A stretch of 64,000 bases of DNA from Symsagittifera roscoffensis (GCF_963678635.1 NC_087064.1:51848684-51912683), one strand, 5' to 3'. Positions 38,601 through 45,949 are shown, counted from the stretch's first letter. Notes: generated by a model not told the origin, from the sequence alone. A program made the numbers and translations.

Positions 38601-41600
38601 CGAACTAATCATAACCAATTTTTAGATGACGACCGCTTCGCTAACCCACAACTAACAGAAAAATTCTTCATCAAAACATCATATGTATTCACACTCAATA
38701 TTTTCGATAGAAAATATGATCACATCATTTCTGAAGCACTAACTGATATGCAAGCTTACGAAAGTTTTAAAGAAAAATTTCAATTATTTTCACTAACCTT
38801 TCACTTCCTTGCACCACATGAACGCGATTTGCACTGTTCACATGACATCGGTCTACGCACTAAACAAACTCACACATATACATACTATCGCTTCATACAA
38901 AGTCATTTTGATCTACATACTCCATCAAGACAACCACACCATCGTTTTCAATTTCTTAAGTCGAAGTACACCTCACCATTTTTTCTAAATTTCACCTATT
39001 GCATCAAAGATACTAACCTCCACGGCATCCTCCGCAATTATGACCCAATAACACAGATGTATATATTTTGTCCCATCACGAAGACTTTTAATGCTGAAGA
39101 ATCCAGACCCTTCCTTATCCCACATGAATTTATCCAACCTATAGAAATCCCTATATTAGAATTTATTCATAATACTAAATACAATCACAAAATATATAAT
39201 CTCATTCAAAACACACCTTATGAGTTTGCAGTTGGCACCGAAGAACTAAAAACTATTAAAGCACTTCAATTGTTTTGGCCACTGCTTCAAACTAAAAACA
39301 TCATTCGCATACTAGCAAAGTTACTAACAAATTCCGACATGATACACGACATCTTCCCCACGATTTTTTCCCAGACGATTAACAGGTAAGTATAATTTCA
39401 AATATTCTTTACTAATAAATTTAAACTAATACTAACCATTCTTTACTCATGTTTCTTTTAGATCTTTAGTCCTCATACCACAATCATCTGCAAAAAACAG
39501 AAAAGAAAAATAAAAAATAAAAACTTGTTAAAATTATTCTAAACTTCATTAATATTTTCACAAAATAATCTGATAAAATTTATACAAAATGTAGTAAATT
39601 AATTTATAAATTATTCCCCCATAAAGCAGTAAATTTAAATACGATGAAAATTTATAACTTCCCCCAAAACTAGCAGTAAAATTGAAATTCTATGTAATAA
39701 ATTAAGAAAATAAAAATGCAGTACTAACCTTTGATATTTTCATTCACTCGCACAAGAATTCTATCCAAACTCGCACAGCTCGCCCACGAAAAATTGTTTC
39801 AATAATGAATTTCAGTTTCAAGTTTTCACACTCAACAACTCTAACACACGATAACAAGTTTCAAACTTTCCTTTAACTCGGTTGGAAAGGAATTATATAC
39901 TAAAACAAACTAACCAACGCAGCTTACTAAACACCACAAACCATAAAATAACAGCATGACTAAGAAAAGAAAACCAACGGTACCCAAACCGGATTAACCC
40001 AGTTTAAAACTGGATAATTTATTCTTTTGAAGACTATTACAAAGTCTAAGAAAGAAAAAATAAAACACAAAAAAGTCGAAAGACAAACCCATAACAAAAA
40101 CAATTTGATTTTTGAAAAAAGGACACAACCAAAGGAACATAAGAAAGACCAACATAAACCCAACATAAAACGTTATCACATAACAGGACCTCTCAAAGAA
40201 ACCGCACGAAATCATACTCCCACTCCTGGCCTAACCCACCAGAGAGGACGTCCTGAGCATGCTCTATAGCCGGCTTAACCCACCGTGCTACATCCACGCT
40301 TTGTGACCACACTTCTAATTTTAATAAGAGGTACTCAAGGGTGAGTAACTCTTCAAAATAACCAAACTAAAACAAAACGCTTTTGTGAAAACGACTAACC
40401 AAAATCAGGATTAAAAAATTGAATTAACATAATTTTACAAAATGTAAATCATATTTTGCAGTATGTAGATCAATACACAACAACAAAGACGAACGTACAA
40501 AGAAAAAATGACCCCACTACACTCGAACAAGAATGGCTAACCACAACCGATATGCCGTCCACAATCACAACTCAAAGGATTTAGAGTACGACTTGACTTC
40601 GCAGAAAAGGACTTCATTGAACTAGACCAATGACCACCTCGATGTTCAAGTATACGTACAGATCCGAGTTACAAGGCATCCCCTCCACGCACAATCTCCA
40701 CGCCATTCCCAGACGAGGTTGAACACAAAACAAGTTTTCTACATAATACAGAGAAACCCGTCATAGCAAACCATTTTGAAATCAGATTGATTTCGTTGGG
40801 AAACAAAAGTCGTTGTCACAAGAAGACACAACGATTGATGCCCCTAACTCCAGCGTCCTGGAACTTCTCTAACAAGAGGAACCGGACAAGAATACGATGT
40901 TCGCCCAATACCAACGTTCATCATCCATCCTTTGAATTGCAGAAAGATAATTCTAAAAAACTCTGTAAAACCCGGATGGGTGGAACCTGATCCAAACTAC
41001 ATTTTATGATTGGATAAATTAGATATTTTACCACTGTAAAATATTTAATATTAACCAATCATGATCCATCTAACTAACAACCCATTTATTTGTAAGTGCT
41101 GAAATTACTTGTAATTTCAGCACCAGAGAGATTTGAATTTAACTTAGAAATTAGTTGTCTCTCCAAGAGAACTTCAGCCGCCGCAACAAACCAGTATACC
41201 CTAGATCTATTGAGCCTAGCAGAGACTAGTTAAACACCCTGAGACTAGAAAGTATAAGAGTAAGATTAGGATCGGTATTAGACTAAGAAGTTGCACGAAT
41301 CTATCCGGCCGAAAATAAGATAGCGTGACGAGCAGACGGTGTACCCTATCCGAAATTACTCTATGAGTTAACCACATCGGTCATAACTCAACTAGTTAAA
41401 ACTCTTCTACTCGTAAAAACTTAACTATTTGTCTGTGGGGGAGGATTTTTTAAATTCTTTTTTTTGAACTTTTCTTCATTTTTTCTGAAGCAAACACTAC
41501 TACATAGGCCTTGAAAAGCAGTCGGAACATTTAAGGCTTCGTCGCACTCATACCAAATTTTTTTAAACATAATAAAATAAACCTAAAACATACTTAAAAA

Positions 41601-44396
41601 ACAGCCACTATGATTTTCTAATGAACTTTTTAAGGTAGAGGCGTCCTAGCCTTATGCAAAACACCCATGACTCTGTGTGAAAGTTATTATATTTATTTAC
41701 ATCGTAAAACATCAAATGTGTTTATCTGTGTTTCTTTGATCAAAAAAACTTTTGGTTATAGTGTTTTTGGAGAAAATTCAAATATCAAAACGGAACTCGA
41801 ATAATTTTATTGTTTTTTATCAGGAAAAATTTCTAGTCACATAGTTCTTGTATCGCAAAAATACCTCAATAGTGTGCCTGCCTAGTTTCTTTTTGGAAAG
41901 TTGATTAGACGGAACAGCTCAAAATATTTTGGGTGTGGGGGATACATATCAAGCAAAACTAGAATTATTCAGTTGGCTCAAATGGAACTTTCAGGGGAAA
42001 CAAATCTTGCTTCATCTGACTTCGCTGCGCTTAGTTGTGCTTGTGAATAAGTGTTTGTCGCTTTTTGAGAACGTCCTGGTCTGTTTGGTTCTTATTGTGC
42101 TTGATATATTCTAAACCTTCTTCAAGTGTATTCAGAATGAAAACGAAGGTCGCGCAAATAATGGAGTACAACTTATAAATTTCAATTCAGGTGAAAAAAT
42201 TAGCCAAAGTTTAGCTCAGGAAATCAATGGCTCTTAGGTGATGTAAAAAAGAATCATCAAAAATGGCTAGGAAGAATTCGATTTTTTTTTGAAAGAAACA
42301 AAGCCATACAGAGATTGATAATTCCGTCATTTTCTTCGAAACTCTGAGCGCTAATAGTAGGACTTGAAATTCAATGTTGATTTTAGTATGAATCTATTAG
42401 GCCAAAATTAGACAGTCCCGCACTGGAGTTTCATGGGAAATAATCAATTATAATGGATTGTATCGGCAAAAAAACTTAACCCATATAATCGATTTTCATG
42501 ACCCATCCAACCATGAAAATGTACTAATACTATGTGTAACGTACTAACGAGGCGTTGATCAAAAATTACTCTATGATATCAGCACGGCCGGCTTATATCA
42601 CTTTTAGAGACGTTTTTATTTGGTTAACTTAATAACTTCGACTGTGAATGAACTCATAGTCTTGAACGAATTGAAAAAAAATCAACAATCTATTTGCTGT
42701 GAGTTTCTATCAGAATTTTCACTAATGTTCATTCAAATAGACAAGACGACAGTCTTGCAGACAGGGCATGAAATTCGTTCTTGAAATCGAGAAAAAAATC
42801 TATTTGAGCTCTTTGTTTGTTAATGTACAAGGGATCTACTTGCCTGGTAACTGTGCCCTAGTTTTTTGAGTTCATCCGCAGCAGCCATGGTGTACCACTT
42901 GCCCCAACTTGGTTTGCCGTATGATTTAAGGAGAAAGCTGCGGTACTGAAGATATTGCTCATTACTTCTGAACGGGTTCACCCATTTTTCCAAGTTATTT
43001 TTCCACAAACAGGTTTCATCAATACCAAACTGGCAGTCCATTACCCCGTCCCCAATTTGGGATTTAGAAATATTCAGATTAAACTGGCCCTCATCGTAAT
43101 CCACTCCAGCCATGGGACAGAAATAAGTATCCGGATTGCCTGTTTCTAGCCCTCGCATGCTTTCGTTGCATGAGTCGAGAAACTGATCCGATTTGTCGCG
43201 GGGACAGTCGTCATAACCGTCGCAGAGAAACGCCCGTGGTATTATAGTGTCGCTGTGACAGCACACAAAGTCTTTGCTGTGGTCAACGCGCGTACATATT
43301 TGAGGATTTTCGTCACTTCCGTCATCGCAGTCGAACTTGCCATCACACCTTAAAGAAGCAAAAGTTTCAATTGAAAGTTATATACATTGATTTATTAGAT
43401 GTTTTTATCGGAGTTCTAGAACAGATTTCATGGAATAGTTGCAAATTAATACTTGTTTGCAGACGAGGAAACTTTCTCAATTCAAAATAAATCCACAAAG
43501 AGGCACACTGTTTCTTCAAAGAAATTTTTAACTCCTATGTTGATTGATTATCTGGCTGCTAAGATAATACATCTCGAGGTAATTTTACAAAATGAGTAGT
43601 GTTGGAACCTCAATTTGGGGTTGATGCATTTTCCACTCTTGCACTCGTAGGTAGAAGAGGGACAAGTGCCACACAAATCAGTTGACTCATCCGACCCGTC
43701 AAGACAGTCCAAAATGCCGTCACACATGTCTGCTTGAGACACACAGGAGCCGTCCTCACACTCAAACTGATTGTTAGGGGATACCCTCAAACGGATGTCC
43801 GAGGGATCGGCTCCAATTACGAGATCCAATGGCTCAACCTGGTCACTTCGATTGCTAGTTGATTCGTCAGTTTGCTCTTTCAATCCGAGATCGAATCTAT
43901 CAGCGTGGCATTTTCCAATGAGGTCTGTGTTTTTTTCTTCACCAGCAACTTGTGTGACAAGTTTGTAATAAGCGAACCGAAGTCCAATGGCTTCCATTTT
44001 GGAGAACGCGAATGCTTTCTGGAGACCATCAACGTACGGAGAAGTCTTGGCATCTTCCAAATTTTCTTCCAAGCTGATTATCTTTGAATATTTGAGTTTG
44101 TTGGAGTTGCAAATGGTGACAGCTGGGAAGTTGAGCTGGCGTCTGTGCAGCACTTGCAGGTTGACAGTGATTGGATGGCTGCTGACATCTTGCCACATGG
44201 TCCCTATCTGCCAGAGAAGGAGACAGGCACTGGTGGTGACAGCTGCCAGCCAGAACAGCTTCCGCTTGAAGTTGGTCGTCCCTATCACCCGAGGAACCCC
44301 GTGGGCACTGCAGTCTAGCAGCCACGCACGCACAATCCACAGGAAAGACACCATCTCTTCACTGTTGGTGGACAGAGCCGCCACTTCATTTTCCAT
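16742..44396 (-). CDS. Gene 2: complete DEG/ENaC sodium channel with three LDLa modules
   Basis: Four exons on the minus strand: 44396-43609, 43348-42844, 20935-20502 and 17609-16742. Joined, they make 2595 nt and an 864-residue protein in one frame (phases 2, 0, 2). Order: cytosolic N-terminus with the gating HG motif, TM1, FPAVTICN, LDLa modules, cysteine-rich ectodomain, TM2 with GFS filter, Pro/Gln-rich tail. The start at 44396 has A at -3 and G at +4; the frame is open further upstream to 44525. Intron 2 (42843-20936, 21.9 kb) holds element B in antisense. Intron 3 (20501-17610) holds MITE copy 3 and a MULE-like relic. Joining exons 2 and 3 across the retroelement rests on phase and on gene 1, where the same exons are 334 bp apart. 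Confidence 0.83.
17690..18376. mobile_element. Foldback MITE copy 3 (right end truncated)
   Basis: Left end AGTGCCGATTTAAATTATCC. The right side ends GTCCGGATAAATTAAATCGG and lacks the terminal CACTG. Arms are recognisable but more diverged than copies 1 and 2, indicating an older insertion in gene 2 intron 3. Confidence 0.75.
18377..20386 (-). mobile_element. MULE-like DNA transposon relic with inverted ends
   Basis: Left flank 18405-18500 (AGCAAAAAAAAGACAACTCG, then AAACTCGGAAG) recurs inverted at 20265-20375 (GGCAAAAAAAGACATCTCGC, then AAACTCGGAAG), giving long imperfect terminal inverted repeats. Between them, on the minus strand, are remnants with the MULE transposase layout. The right terminus reads CAGTGCTGATGTAAATG next to TA, echoing the MITE ends. 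It lies in intron 3 of gene 2. Class assignment is from recalled motif layout, not a search. Confidence 0.5.
18760..20146 (-). pseudogene. Decayed MULE/FLYWCH-type transposase
   Basis: 19919-20146 encodes a FLYWCH-like start (TKSQSGKRILIFDEEKFN). 19170-18760 encodes, with one frame change near 18830, LGLAVECRKDEDLRKK, IALALIPESDM, LNYFDKTWAEKYV, then an IWN motif, a degenerate TNN-x-E-like stretch (TTVWSKNGTEFFD) and NHPIVSKFIQQI. That order is what I recall for the second half of MULE-family transposases. T-rich and unrelated sequence at 19650-19900 interrupts it. Not functional. Confidence 0.5.
20502..20935 (-). CDS. Gene 2 exon 3: cysteine-rich ectodomain
   Basis: Acceptor ATTTCAG, then DLILTCRANGKEC, YGMCYTF, SFAFNLEVFDYLG and HKLGAPFSNCELYG, parallel to gene 1 exon 3. 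Donor CAAAG|GTTGTT at 20502 (phase 2). Confidence 0.87.
21570..22087 (+). repeat. Dispersed repeat R, copy 1 (fullest copy, 518 bp)
   Basis: Starts GTTCCGACTTTCGTTACG (a small hairpin, ACTTTCG/CGAAAGT) and ends with GGCAGTCGGAACATTCAG followed by a hairpin around GCTTCGCCCTGATAC. The inner landmark is TTAACGCGCGATATAATTCG, then a GGCGTGTGGGGGAATGATTT tract. The termini GTTCCGAC and GTCGGAAC are inverted. No coding capacity. Copies lie at 22236, 46930, 54078, 60312, 60747, 62640 and 63390. Confidence 0.7.
22540..22949 (+). repeat. Element B 5' LTR (410 bp)
   Basis: TGGAACCTGATCC ... CATAACTCA (TG...CA). It contains a perfect 12-bp-stem hairpin, GTGCTGAAATTA/TAATTTCAGCAC with loop CTTG, at 22655-22682. 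TATAAGA at 22812-22818 is a candidate core promoter. Confidence 0.93.
22952..22969 (+). promoter_or_regulatory. Element B primer-binding site
   Basis: TGGTGCGACCATAAGTCT begins two bases after the LTR, with TGG complementary to tRNA CCA. The primer tRNA is not identified. Confidence 0.6.
22970..24199 (+). other. Element B leader, with repeated motifs and a 66-aa ORF
   Basis: Untranslated-looking 1.2 kb. It holds a 66-codon Arg-rich ORF at 23038-23238, a tandem pair of a ~60-bp unit (GATCATCAAGGC(T/C)TATCCTT at 23598 and 23658), and three dispersed degenerate copies of CGATNNACT...CTCCAACCCT...ACCCAGG (from 23741, 23959 and 24072). Candidate roles are packaging, translation or splicing control; all are inference. 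Confidence 0.5.
24200..24667 (+). CDS. Element B pre-gag basic ORF (155 aa)
   Basis: ATG 24200, intact. Very Lys/Arg-rich in the middle (KRLTIKRKIINKQRKITRKR) and again near the end (KRGKRRIKKQYKHK), which would suit a nuclear or RNA-binding protein. It overlaps the following frame by 26 bp (24642-24667). I recognise no family. It could be a regulatory protein like those of complex retroviruses, or an N-terminal part of Gag expressed by frameshift. Confidence 0.5.
   Translation: MSFKNLGNKQTIVLHNCEIDNQKYDLVITPHTQTVGYIRTKRLTIKRKIINKQRKITRKRFSKNRNAFSESKASNVDELYKLKESIDKNCPIHDQLYFSDSEATSNSSKRGKRRIKKQYKHKPVHLYNWNQPIRHLDNYILTVIKRKNEPQPHSK
24642..27562 (+). pseudogene. gag: Element B long gag (interrupted)
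   Basis: 24642-25727 (361 codons) is followed after one in-frame TAA (25725-25727) by 25764-26330 in the same frame. A frameshift near 26330 leads to 26360-26878, which contains a Ty3/Gypsy-type capsid signature (TTLDGAAQKWFSVL, W-x2-F, ETIKQLAVRIKTLV). A single TAA (26876-26878) interrupts it, and the frame resumes directly to 27562. A CX2CX4-Y-X4C zinc-knuckle-like motif (CNYCRRYGYSISEC) lies near 27162-27203; the usual His is Tyr. Predicted Gag length without breaks would exceed 900 residues, well above typical Gypsy Gag. The N-terminal 360 residues have no recognised family. Confidence 0.75.
27420..28777 (+). pseudogene. Element B Asn/Arg/Tyr/Ser-rich linker and aspartic protease
   Basis: 27420-27750 (frame-shifted from gag) is a low-complexity Arg-Asn-Tyr-Ser repeat (units like NRNRNYSHNRNRSYS), probably RNA-binding. 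A frame change near 27725 leads to an acidic stretch and ORF 28073-28777, which has the retroviral protease motif FLIDSGAES at about residues 82-90. This DSGA motif is canonical, unlike element A. Confidence 0.75.
28829..30180 (+). pseudogene. pol: Element B reverse transcriptase (frameshifted)
   Basis: 29209-29478 carries the region before RT. A shift in the AAAAGG tract near 29478 passes to the frame reading INPVIILAKGESLKIVLDAR, then 29655-29966: YFTTADMNSAYNQMPLDEQ, FNRLFYGISIGPAAFSAFM and the catalytic TYLDDVF. Another shift near 29960 leads to RVKFLGHNIE and the connection domain, which meets TAA at 30166-30168 just before FEWT. All RT blocks are present in the Ty3/Gypsy order. Confidence 0.85.
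30169..31132 (+). CDS. Element B RNaseH and tether
   Basis: The frame is open from the stop at 30166-30168. RNaseH landmarks: MCDASNFGIGAALLQ, AELRLSTLMRECTAIIYAL, LFTDHKPILFL, WTAGKNLALPNTLSRNTP. A 120-residue polar linker to integrase follows, ending at TAA 31130-31132. Confidence 0.85.
31133..32874 (+). pseudogene. Element B integrase with GPY/F module
   Basis: Zinc region with GHSGSEKT and CNDCIVCQLNKP. The core has the D-D-E triad (SFDTKGP, LVTDNGTEF, GLVEGINRSLQ). One in-frame TAG (31708-31710) interrupts it between the first and second Asp, and the frame resumes unchanged. The C-terminal GPY/F module reads LQPLRKGPYQIIAKP with NLLPYYPKE after it, then a long Lys/Asn/Glu tail. The 549 bases after the stop (32875-33425) show no gene. 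Confidence 0.85.
33426..33653 (+). CDS. Element B small membrane ORF 1 (75 aa)
   Basis: ATG 33426, intact. Two long hydrophobic segments (about residues 8-30 and 33-52, Phe/Ile/Leu-rich) followed by a short polar end. Its TAA (33651-33653) is directly followed by the ATG of the next ORF. It resembles viral small hydrophobic proteins only in architecture; no homology is claimed. Confidence 0.45.
   Translation: MLFSQSVNIIFNIFINFLTIFKLLFIFLFDTFEAFIIILIIFCYIFLIFYSLFEIYLQLSQVIDHIHKYENPKII
33654..33842 (+). CDS. Element B small membrane ORF 2 (62 aa)
   Basis: ATG at 33654, zero-base spacing from the previous stop and the same reading frame, so the two could be a read-through pair. Two hydrophobic spans (about residues 10-30 and 36-52) separated by CECIKK. 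Function unknown. Confidence 0.45.
   Translation: MIRTIFSRTDIFLLFVIFITFLSSLILTICECIKKAIITFALATIFLILFLEEYYNKHKFFH
33843..34981 (+). pseudogene. Element B Ser/Thr/Pro-rich ORF
   Basis: 33805-34032 and 34077-34319 in other frames pass near 34315 to a frame that stays open to TAA 34979-34981. It is polar, Ser/Thr/Pro-rich (STDTTTSSSLPETLSLPSTP), then has a charged, helical part (HRLQYRQDIHEDIRDHNIQ). It overlaps the env start by about 58 bases. No family recognised. Confidence 0.45.
34924..37256 (+). pseudogene. env: Element B envelope-like glycoprotein (inactivated)
   Basis: The start has a hydrophobic, signal-peptide-like segment (ILKILIFLQLFFLII). The ectodomain of about 650 residues has several Cys and few Asn-X-Ser/Thr sites. 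A hydrophobic membrane segment (ILYAMFNFIGFLFSLL) lies near 37100-37145, and a further hydrophobic stretch ends the frame. Breaks: TAA 35362-35364, TAG 35743-35745, a frameshift at a ten-A run near 36550-36559, and another near 36850. The local pattern CYKRIPI ... YFVDTLSTRT ... VPCG recalls envelope proteins that BEL/Gypsy elements share with chuvirus-type glycoproteins; this is a recollection, not a search. Described only as a defective copy. Confidence 0.6.
37154..37579 (+). CDS. Element B post-env ORF with PTAP motif (141 aa)
   Basis: Starts inside the end of env in another frame and may be the env cytoplasmic tail reached by frameshift, or separate. It contains PTAP (37340-37351) followed by QLPPLPH, then polar sequence. 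PTAP is the classical TSG101-recruiting late motif, normally in Gag. It ends with TGA 37577-37579 overlapping the next ATG (ATGA). Confidence 0.4.
   Translation: MCYTHTSKHTSKCSTHTICRIFRNFFPSINKILLDAQIKKYNTKIATTQNTYNEEHNNIEVTPTAPQLPPLPHNHPLSLLPRNFRNLAITHNPNFRPNISQSPIQHIMTHHSQDENTYEQIIEQPHTTAFQSQNNNFFSPR
37576..38391 (+). CDS. Element B Ser/Pro-rich ORF (271 aa)
   Basis: ATG 37576 overlaps the previous stop in ATGA, an arrangement suited to stop-restart translation. The protein is Ser/Thr/Pro-rich and disordered-looking up to residue 190, then has a more ordered C-terminal part (RTFKRKFPNHPFPTKPG). TGA 38389-38391 overlaps the next open frame. No known family. Confidence 0.45.
   Translation: MSRQLGSLHRSNSHPTNLNTPITIIPLFAFPPPDFPTSNITSSMNSDTNSDISVLYSISQLNNPNIETPDEFADSEPSPSNNFQTNSSVFSKPPFQPIPTSNPLPPISTPSYASQVTPTYSPFHSDRSSNSPDTPQISQELDNFITLQQQLIHPNTRTINQISSTIESSNPPTPTPSSAYTASLAQSSTSTESSNSTNRAYRTFKRKFPNHPFPTKPGTAREYINHPHHTNTKDFLAITLPSFPHYTLNTPNDTNDTRSFVDEHVLMPTLH
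38391..39513 (+). CDS. Element B terminal accessory ORF, apparently spliced
   Basis: The frame opens within the previous stop (no ATG until about 38469) and runs to 39385, Tyr/Phe/His-rich and globular-looking (about 330 residues). It then meets CAG|GTAAGTATA. A 76-bp intron (39386-39461) with a branch-like ACTAAC at 39431 and acceptor TTTCTTTTAG precedes a second exon 39462-39513. That exon continues the same phase (Arg codon split AG|A) and ends LVLIPQSSAKNRKEK with TAA. Unspliced, the frame ends at once (TAA in the intron). No homologue recognised. Confidence 0.55.
39514..40980 (+). other. Element B 3' non-coding region and PPT
   Basis: No convincing coding sequence; a Lys-rich ORF at 40027-40269 is probably chance. 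On the minus strand, 40300-40160 contains a tRNA A-box-like tract (GTAGCACGGTGGGTTAAGCC), possibly a captured SINE fragment. The bases before the LTR (CCGGATGGG) are the likely plus-strand primer region. Confidence 0.5.
40981..41390 (+). repeat. Element B 3' LTR (410 bp)
   Basis: Same length as the 5' LTR with about six substitutions (for example GATTGGAT against GATTTGAT, CTTCAGCC against CTTAAGCC). The downstream ACTA completes the target duplication. Confidence 0.93.
42844..43348 (-). CDS. Gene 2 exon 2: LDLa modules 2-3 and ectodomain; GC donor
   Basis: Finishes LDLa 2 (CDGKFDCDDGSDENP), then a diverged LDLa 3 (CDGYDDCPRDKSDQF), then a region aligned with gene 1 exon 2 (IDETCLWKNNLEKW; KWYTMA). 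The exon ends LGHSYQ with CAG|GCAAGT, a perfect GC-AG donor context. A GT donor four bases on (exon ending CAGGCAA) would break the phase shown by gene 1. Confidence 0.83.
43609..44396 (-). CDS. Gene 2 exon 1: N-terminus, TM1, two LDLa modules
   Basis: Encodes SAHGVPRVIG (HG gating motif of DEG/ENaC), a hydrophobic TM1 (LFWLAAVTTSACLLLW), the post-TM1 signature FPAVTICNSNKLKYS, then LDLa 1 (CDGILDCLDGSDES) and the start of LDLa 2 (CKSGKCINPKLR). The donor ATTGAG|GTTCCA at 43609 splits an Arg codon that the next exon completes to give RCDGKFDC. Confidence 0.87.
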
Positions 44397-45449
44397 TTTA
44401 ACTACTTCTTTAGTATTTTCAGTAAGGATCGTTCTGTTTTGTGATTTAAAACTACGGTTTTTAATGATCCAATTTATATAGAAAGCAGCATCTCTCTTTC
44501 CTTTGAGACTGAATATAAGCCTCATGATTATTCATAGTGGTTTAAAGCTTAGCTATCTTCTTCAGATAATTAGATCTAAATATTCGATGACCAGCCAAAC
44601 GATATTCTGATTTCTGATTCAGTTTTTGAAATGAGAAAAAAGTGTGGAAAGTCTTTGTTCCTGTTCACAATCGGGCAGCTTAGTGGAAATTACCCAAATC
44701 TAGAGTACACTTTTTAAACTATTTAAAATTCCCGATTTCTCCCGTTTAAAAAGAACAAGACTGCTAGTATCAGGGCAATGCCTGGCTCATATCCACTCAC
44801 CTCGCCCACCTTTTGAGTTTATTTTACTTCTACAATTGTTTCATGTGTTTTTGACTGAATGCGTAATGTTATGAAGTAATGTAAGAAGAACGATCTTTTG
44901 CACAATAGTTAGTTCCTTTACAATATAACATTTCATTGCATTATGACAACGTTCAGATAGTTTTCTGAACTTGAAACCAAAAAGTGGGTAAAAGAGAAAA
45001 ACCTGAAGCCTTCAATGTTTTGACTGCCCTTCATTGGCTTGGAAACAGTTTTTGGAAACATCAAGTTACAATATTTTAAAAAGTTTCAAAGAAAATCTTT
45101 GAAAAAACTTTGGTTTTGTTTTCTGAAATTTTTTATTTGTATTATAATTTTGAAACTATATGAAAATATACATTAAAAATTTAAATATATATTTAAAATT
45201 TGTATGTTACTATAAATTAATAGAAATTTTAGGAAAATCGCATATTTTGATAAGTTCAAATTCAAGATTGGCTCAACTGAGCTAATGAAATAAAACATTT
45301 GAAACTTTTTTTTGAATCTGCTTACAATGTGTGTGATTCTTTGTGTGAGAGTTCTCATTATTCTTTAATAGGGTATGATTTCCTCCAAATGCCTCGAGGA
45401 TATTGAATATCTGATTCGCAGGAAAGTATAAAGGATTTAATGGCTACCC

Positions 45450-45800
45450 CTAAAAAAGAGTACTAACACCCAGATGCCATCGTTCTGCAGCATTTCTGGT
45501 TCGAACTGAGTCATAATCTGCTCCCTAGAAATGGTTTCATCAACTAAATGAAGAAGGGTCTTGCAGCTATTTTTCCTGTGGTGTTCCTCATCAGATAACA
45601 TTATTGAAAATAAGAAGCAAGCTCGTTCAGTTTTTCACTAACTCTACCGTCCAGGTCGAAGCGATCTGCATTTCTTTCTATTTCTTCACTGAACGTGGTC
45701 AAATGCTAGTTCAATTATCTCAAGAAAAGAACGCTCGTGAAAGAGCCTTAGTGCCAAGTTCAATTGGTGTCTGCTTTCAAATAGGCGATTGAGTACAACC
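45450..45800 (-). pseudogene. Unassigned coding relic
   Basis: Minus-strand pieces read like protein across two frame changes: LNRLFESRHQLNLALRLF, then EEIERNADRFDLDGRV, then HRKNSCKTLLHLVDETIS. There is no intact frame. It follows the MULE relic at 45.95-46.7 kb and may belong to it or to a host gene. Family not recognised. Confidence 0.3.
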
Positions 45801-45949
45801 TAAATAATTGTACGACTGAAGGTTTGAGTAGGGTTAATGTAGCAACTAATCAGCTGGGTTGAGAGAAAATGGGAAATGTCGGAAATTAGCACTGCTTTTG
45901 AAACCAAAGAGACTGTAGCTGCTCCTTTTGAGTTAGCTCTGACAAACCG

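Larger units (their letters stand above)
22540..41390 (+). mobile_element. Element B: 18.85-kb env-bearing Ty3/Gypsy-type retroelement
   Basis: Paired 410-bp LTRs (22540-22949 and 40981-41390, about 6 differences) with the target duplication ACTA at 22536-22539 and 41391-41394. Interior: PBS, a 1.25-kb leader, a basic ORF, a long gag, protease, RT, RNaseH, integrase with GPY/F, two tiny membrane ORFs, an S/T/P-rich ORF, an env-like glycoprotein, then three more ORFs and a 1.5-kb 3' non-coding region. It lies antisense in intron 2 of gene 2. Most frames carry stops or indels, so this copy is defective, but the LTR identity says it is young. Composition is strikingly A-rich on the sense strand, like some retroviral genomes. 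Confidence 0.93.
22236..41554 (+). repeat. Dispersed repeat R, copy 2, split by element B
   Basis: 22236-22539 is the left part (GTTCCGAAAGTTGAAGAAAG onward). After element B, 41395-41554 continues with the right part (TGTGGGGGAGGATTTTTTAA to GCAGTCGGAACATTTAAGG). The repeat is interrupted exactly at the ACTA target duplication, an independent proof of the element B boundaries. Confidence 0.75.

Noticed and set aside
22540-41390. CRISPR-like or phage-like array because of several repeats in the leader.
   Set aside because: Eukaryotic context; the repeats are few, degenerate and not regularly spaced.
16742-44525. Treating the exons at 42.8-44.4 kb and at 16.7-20.9 kb as two separate truncated genes.
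   Set aside because: Exon order, codon phases and the paralogue on the other strand fit one gene interrupted by an intronic retroelement. Transcript evidence is still needed.
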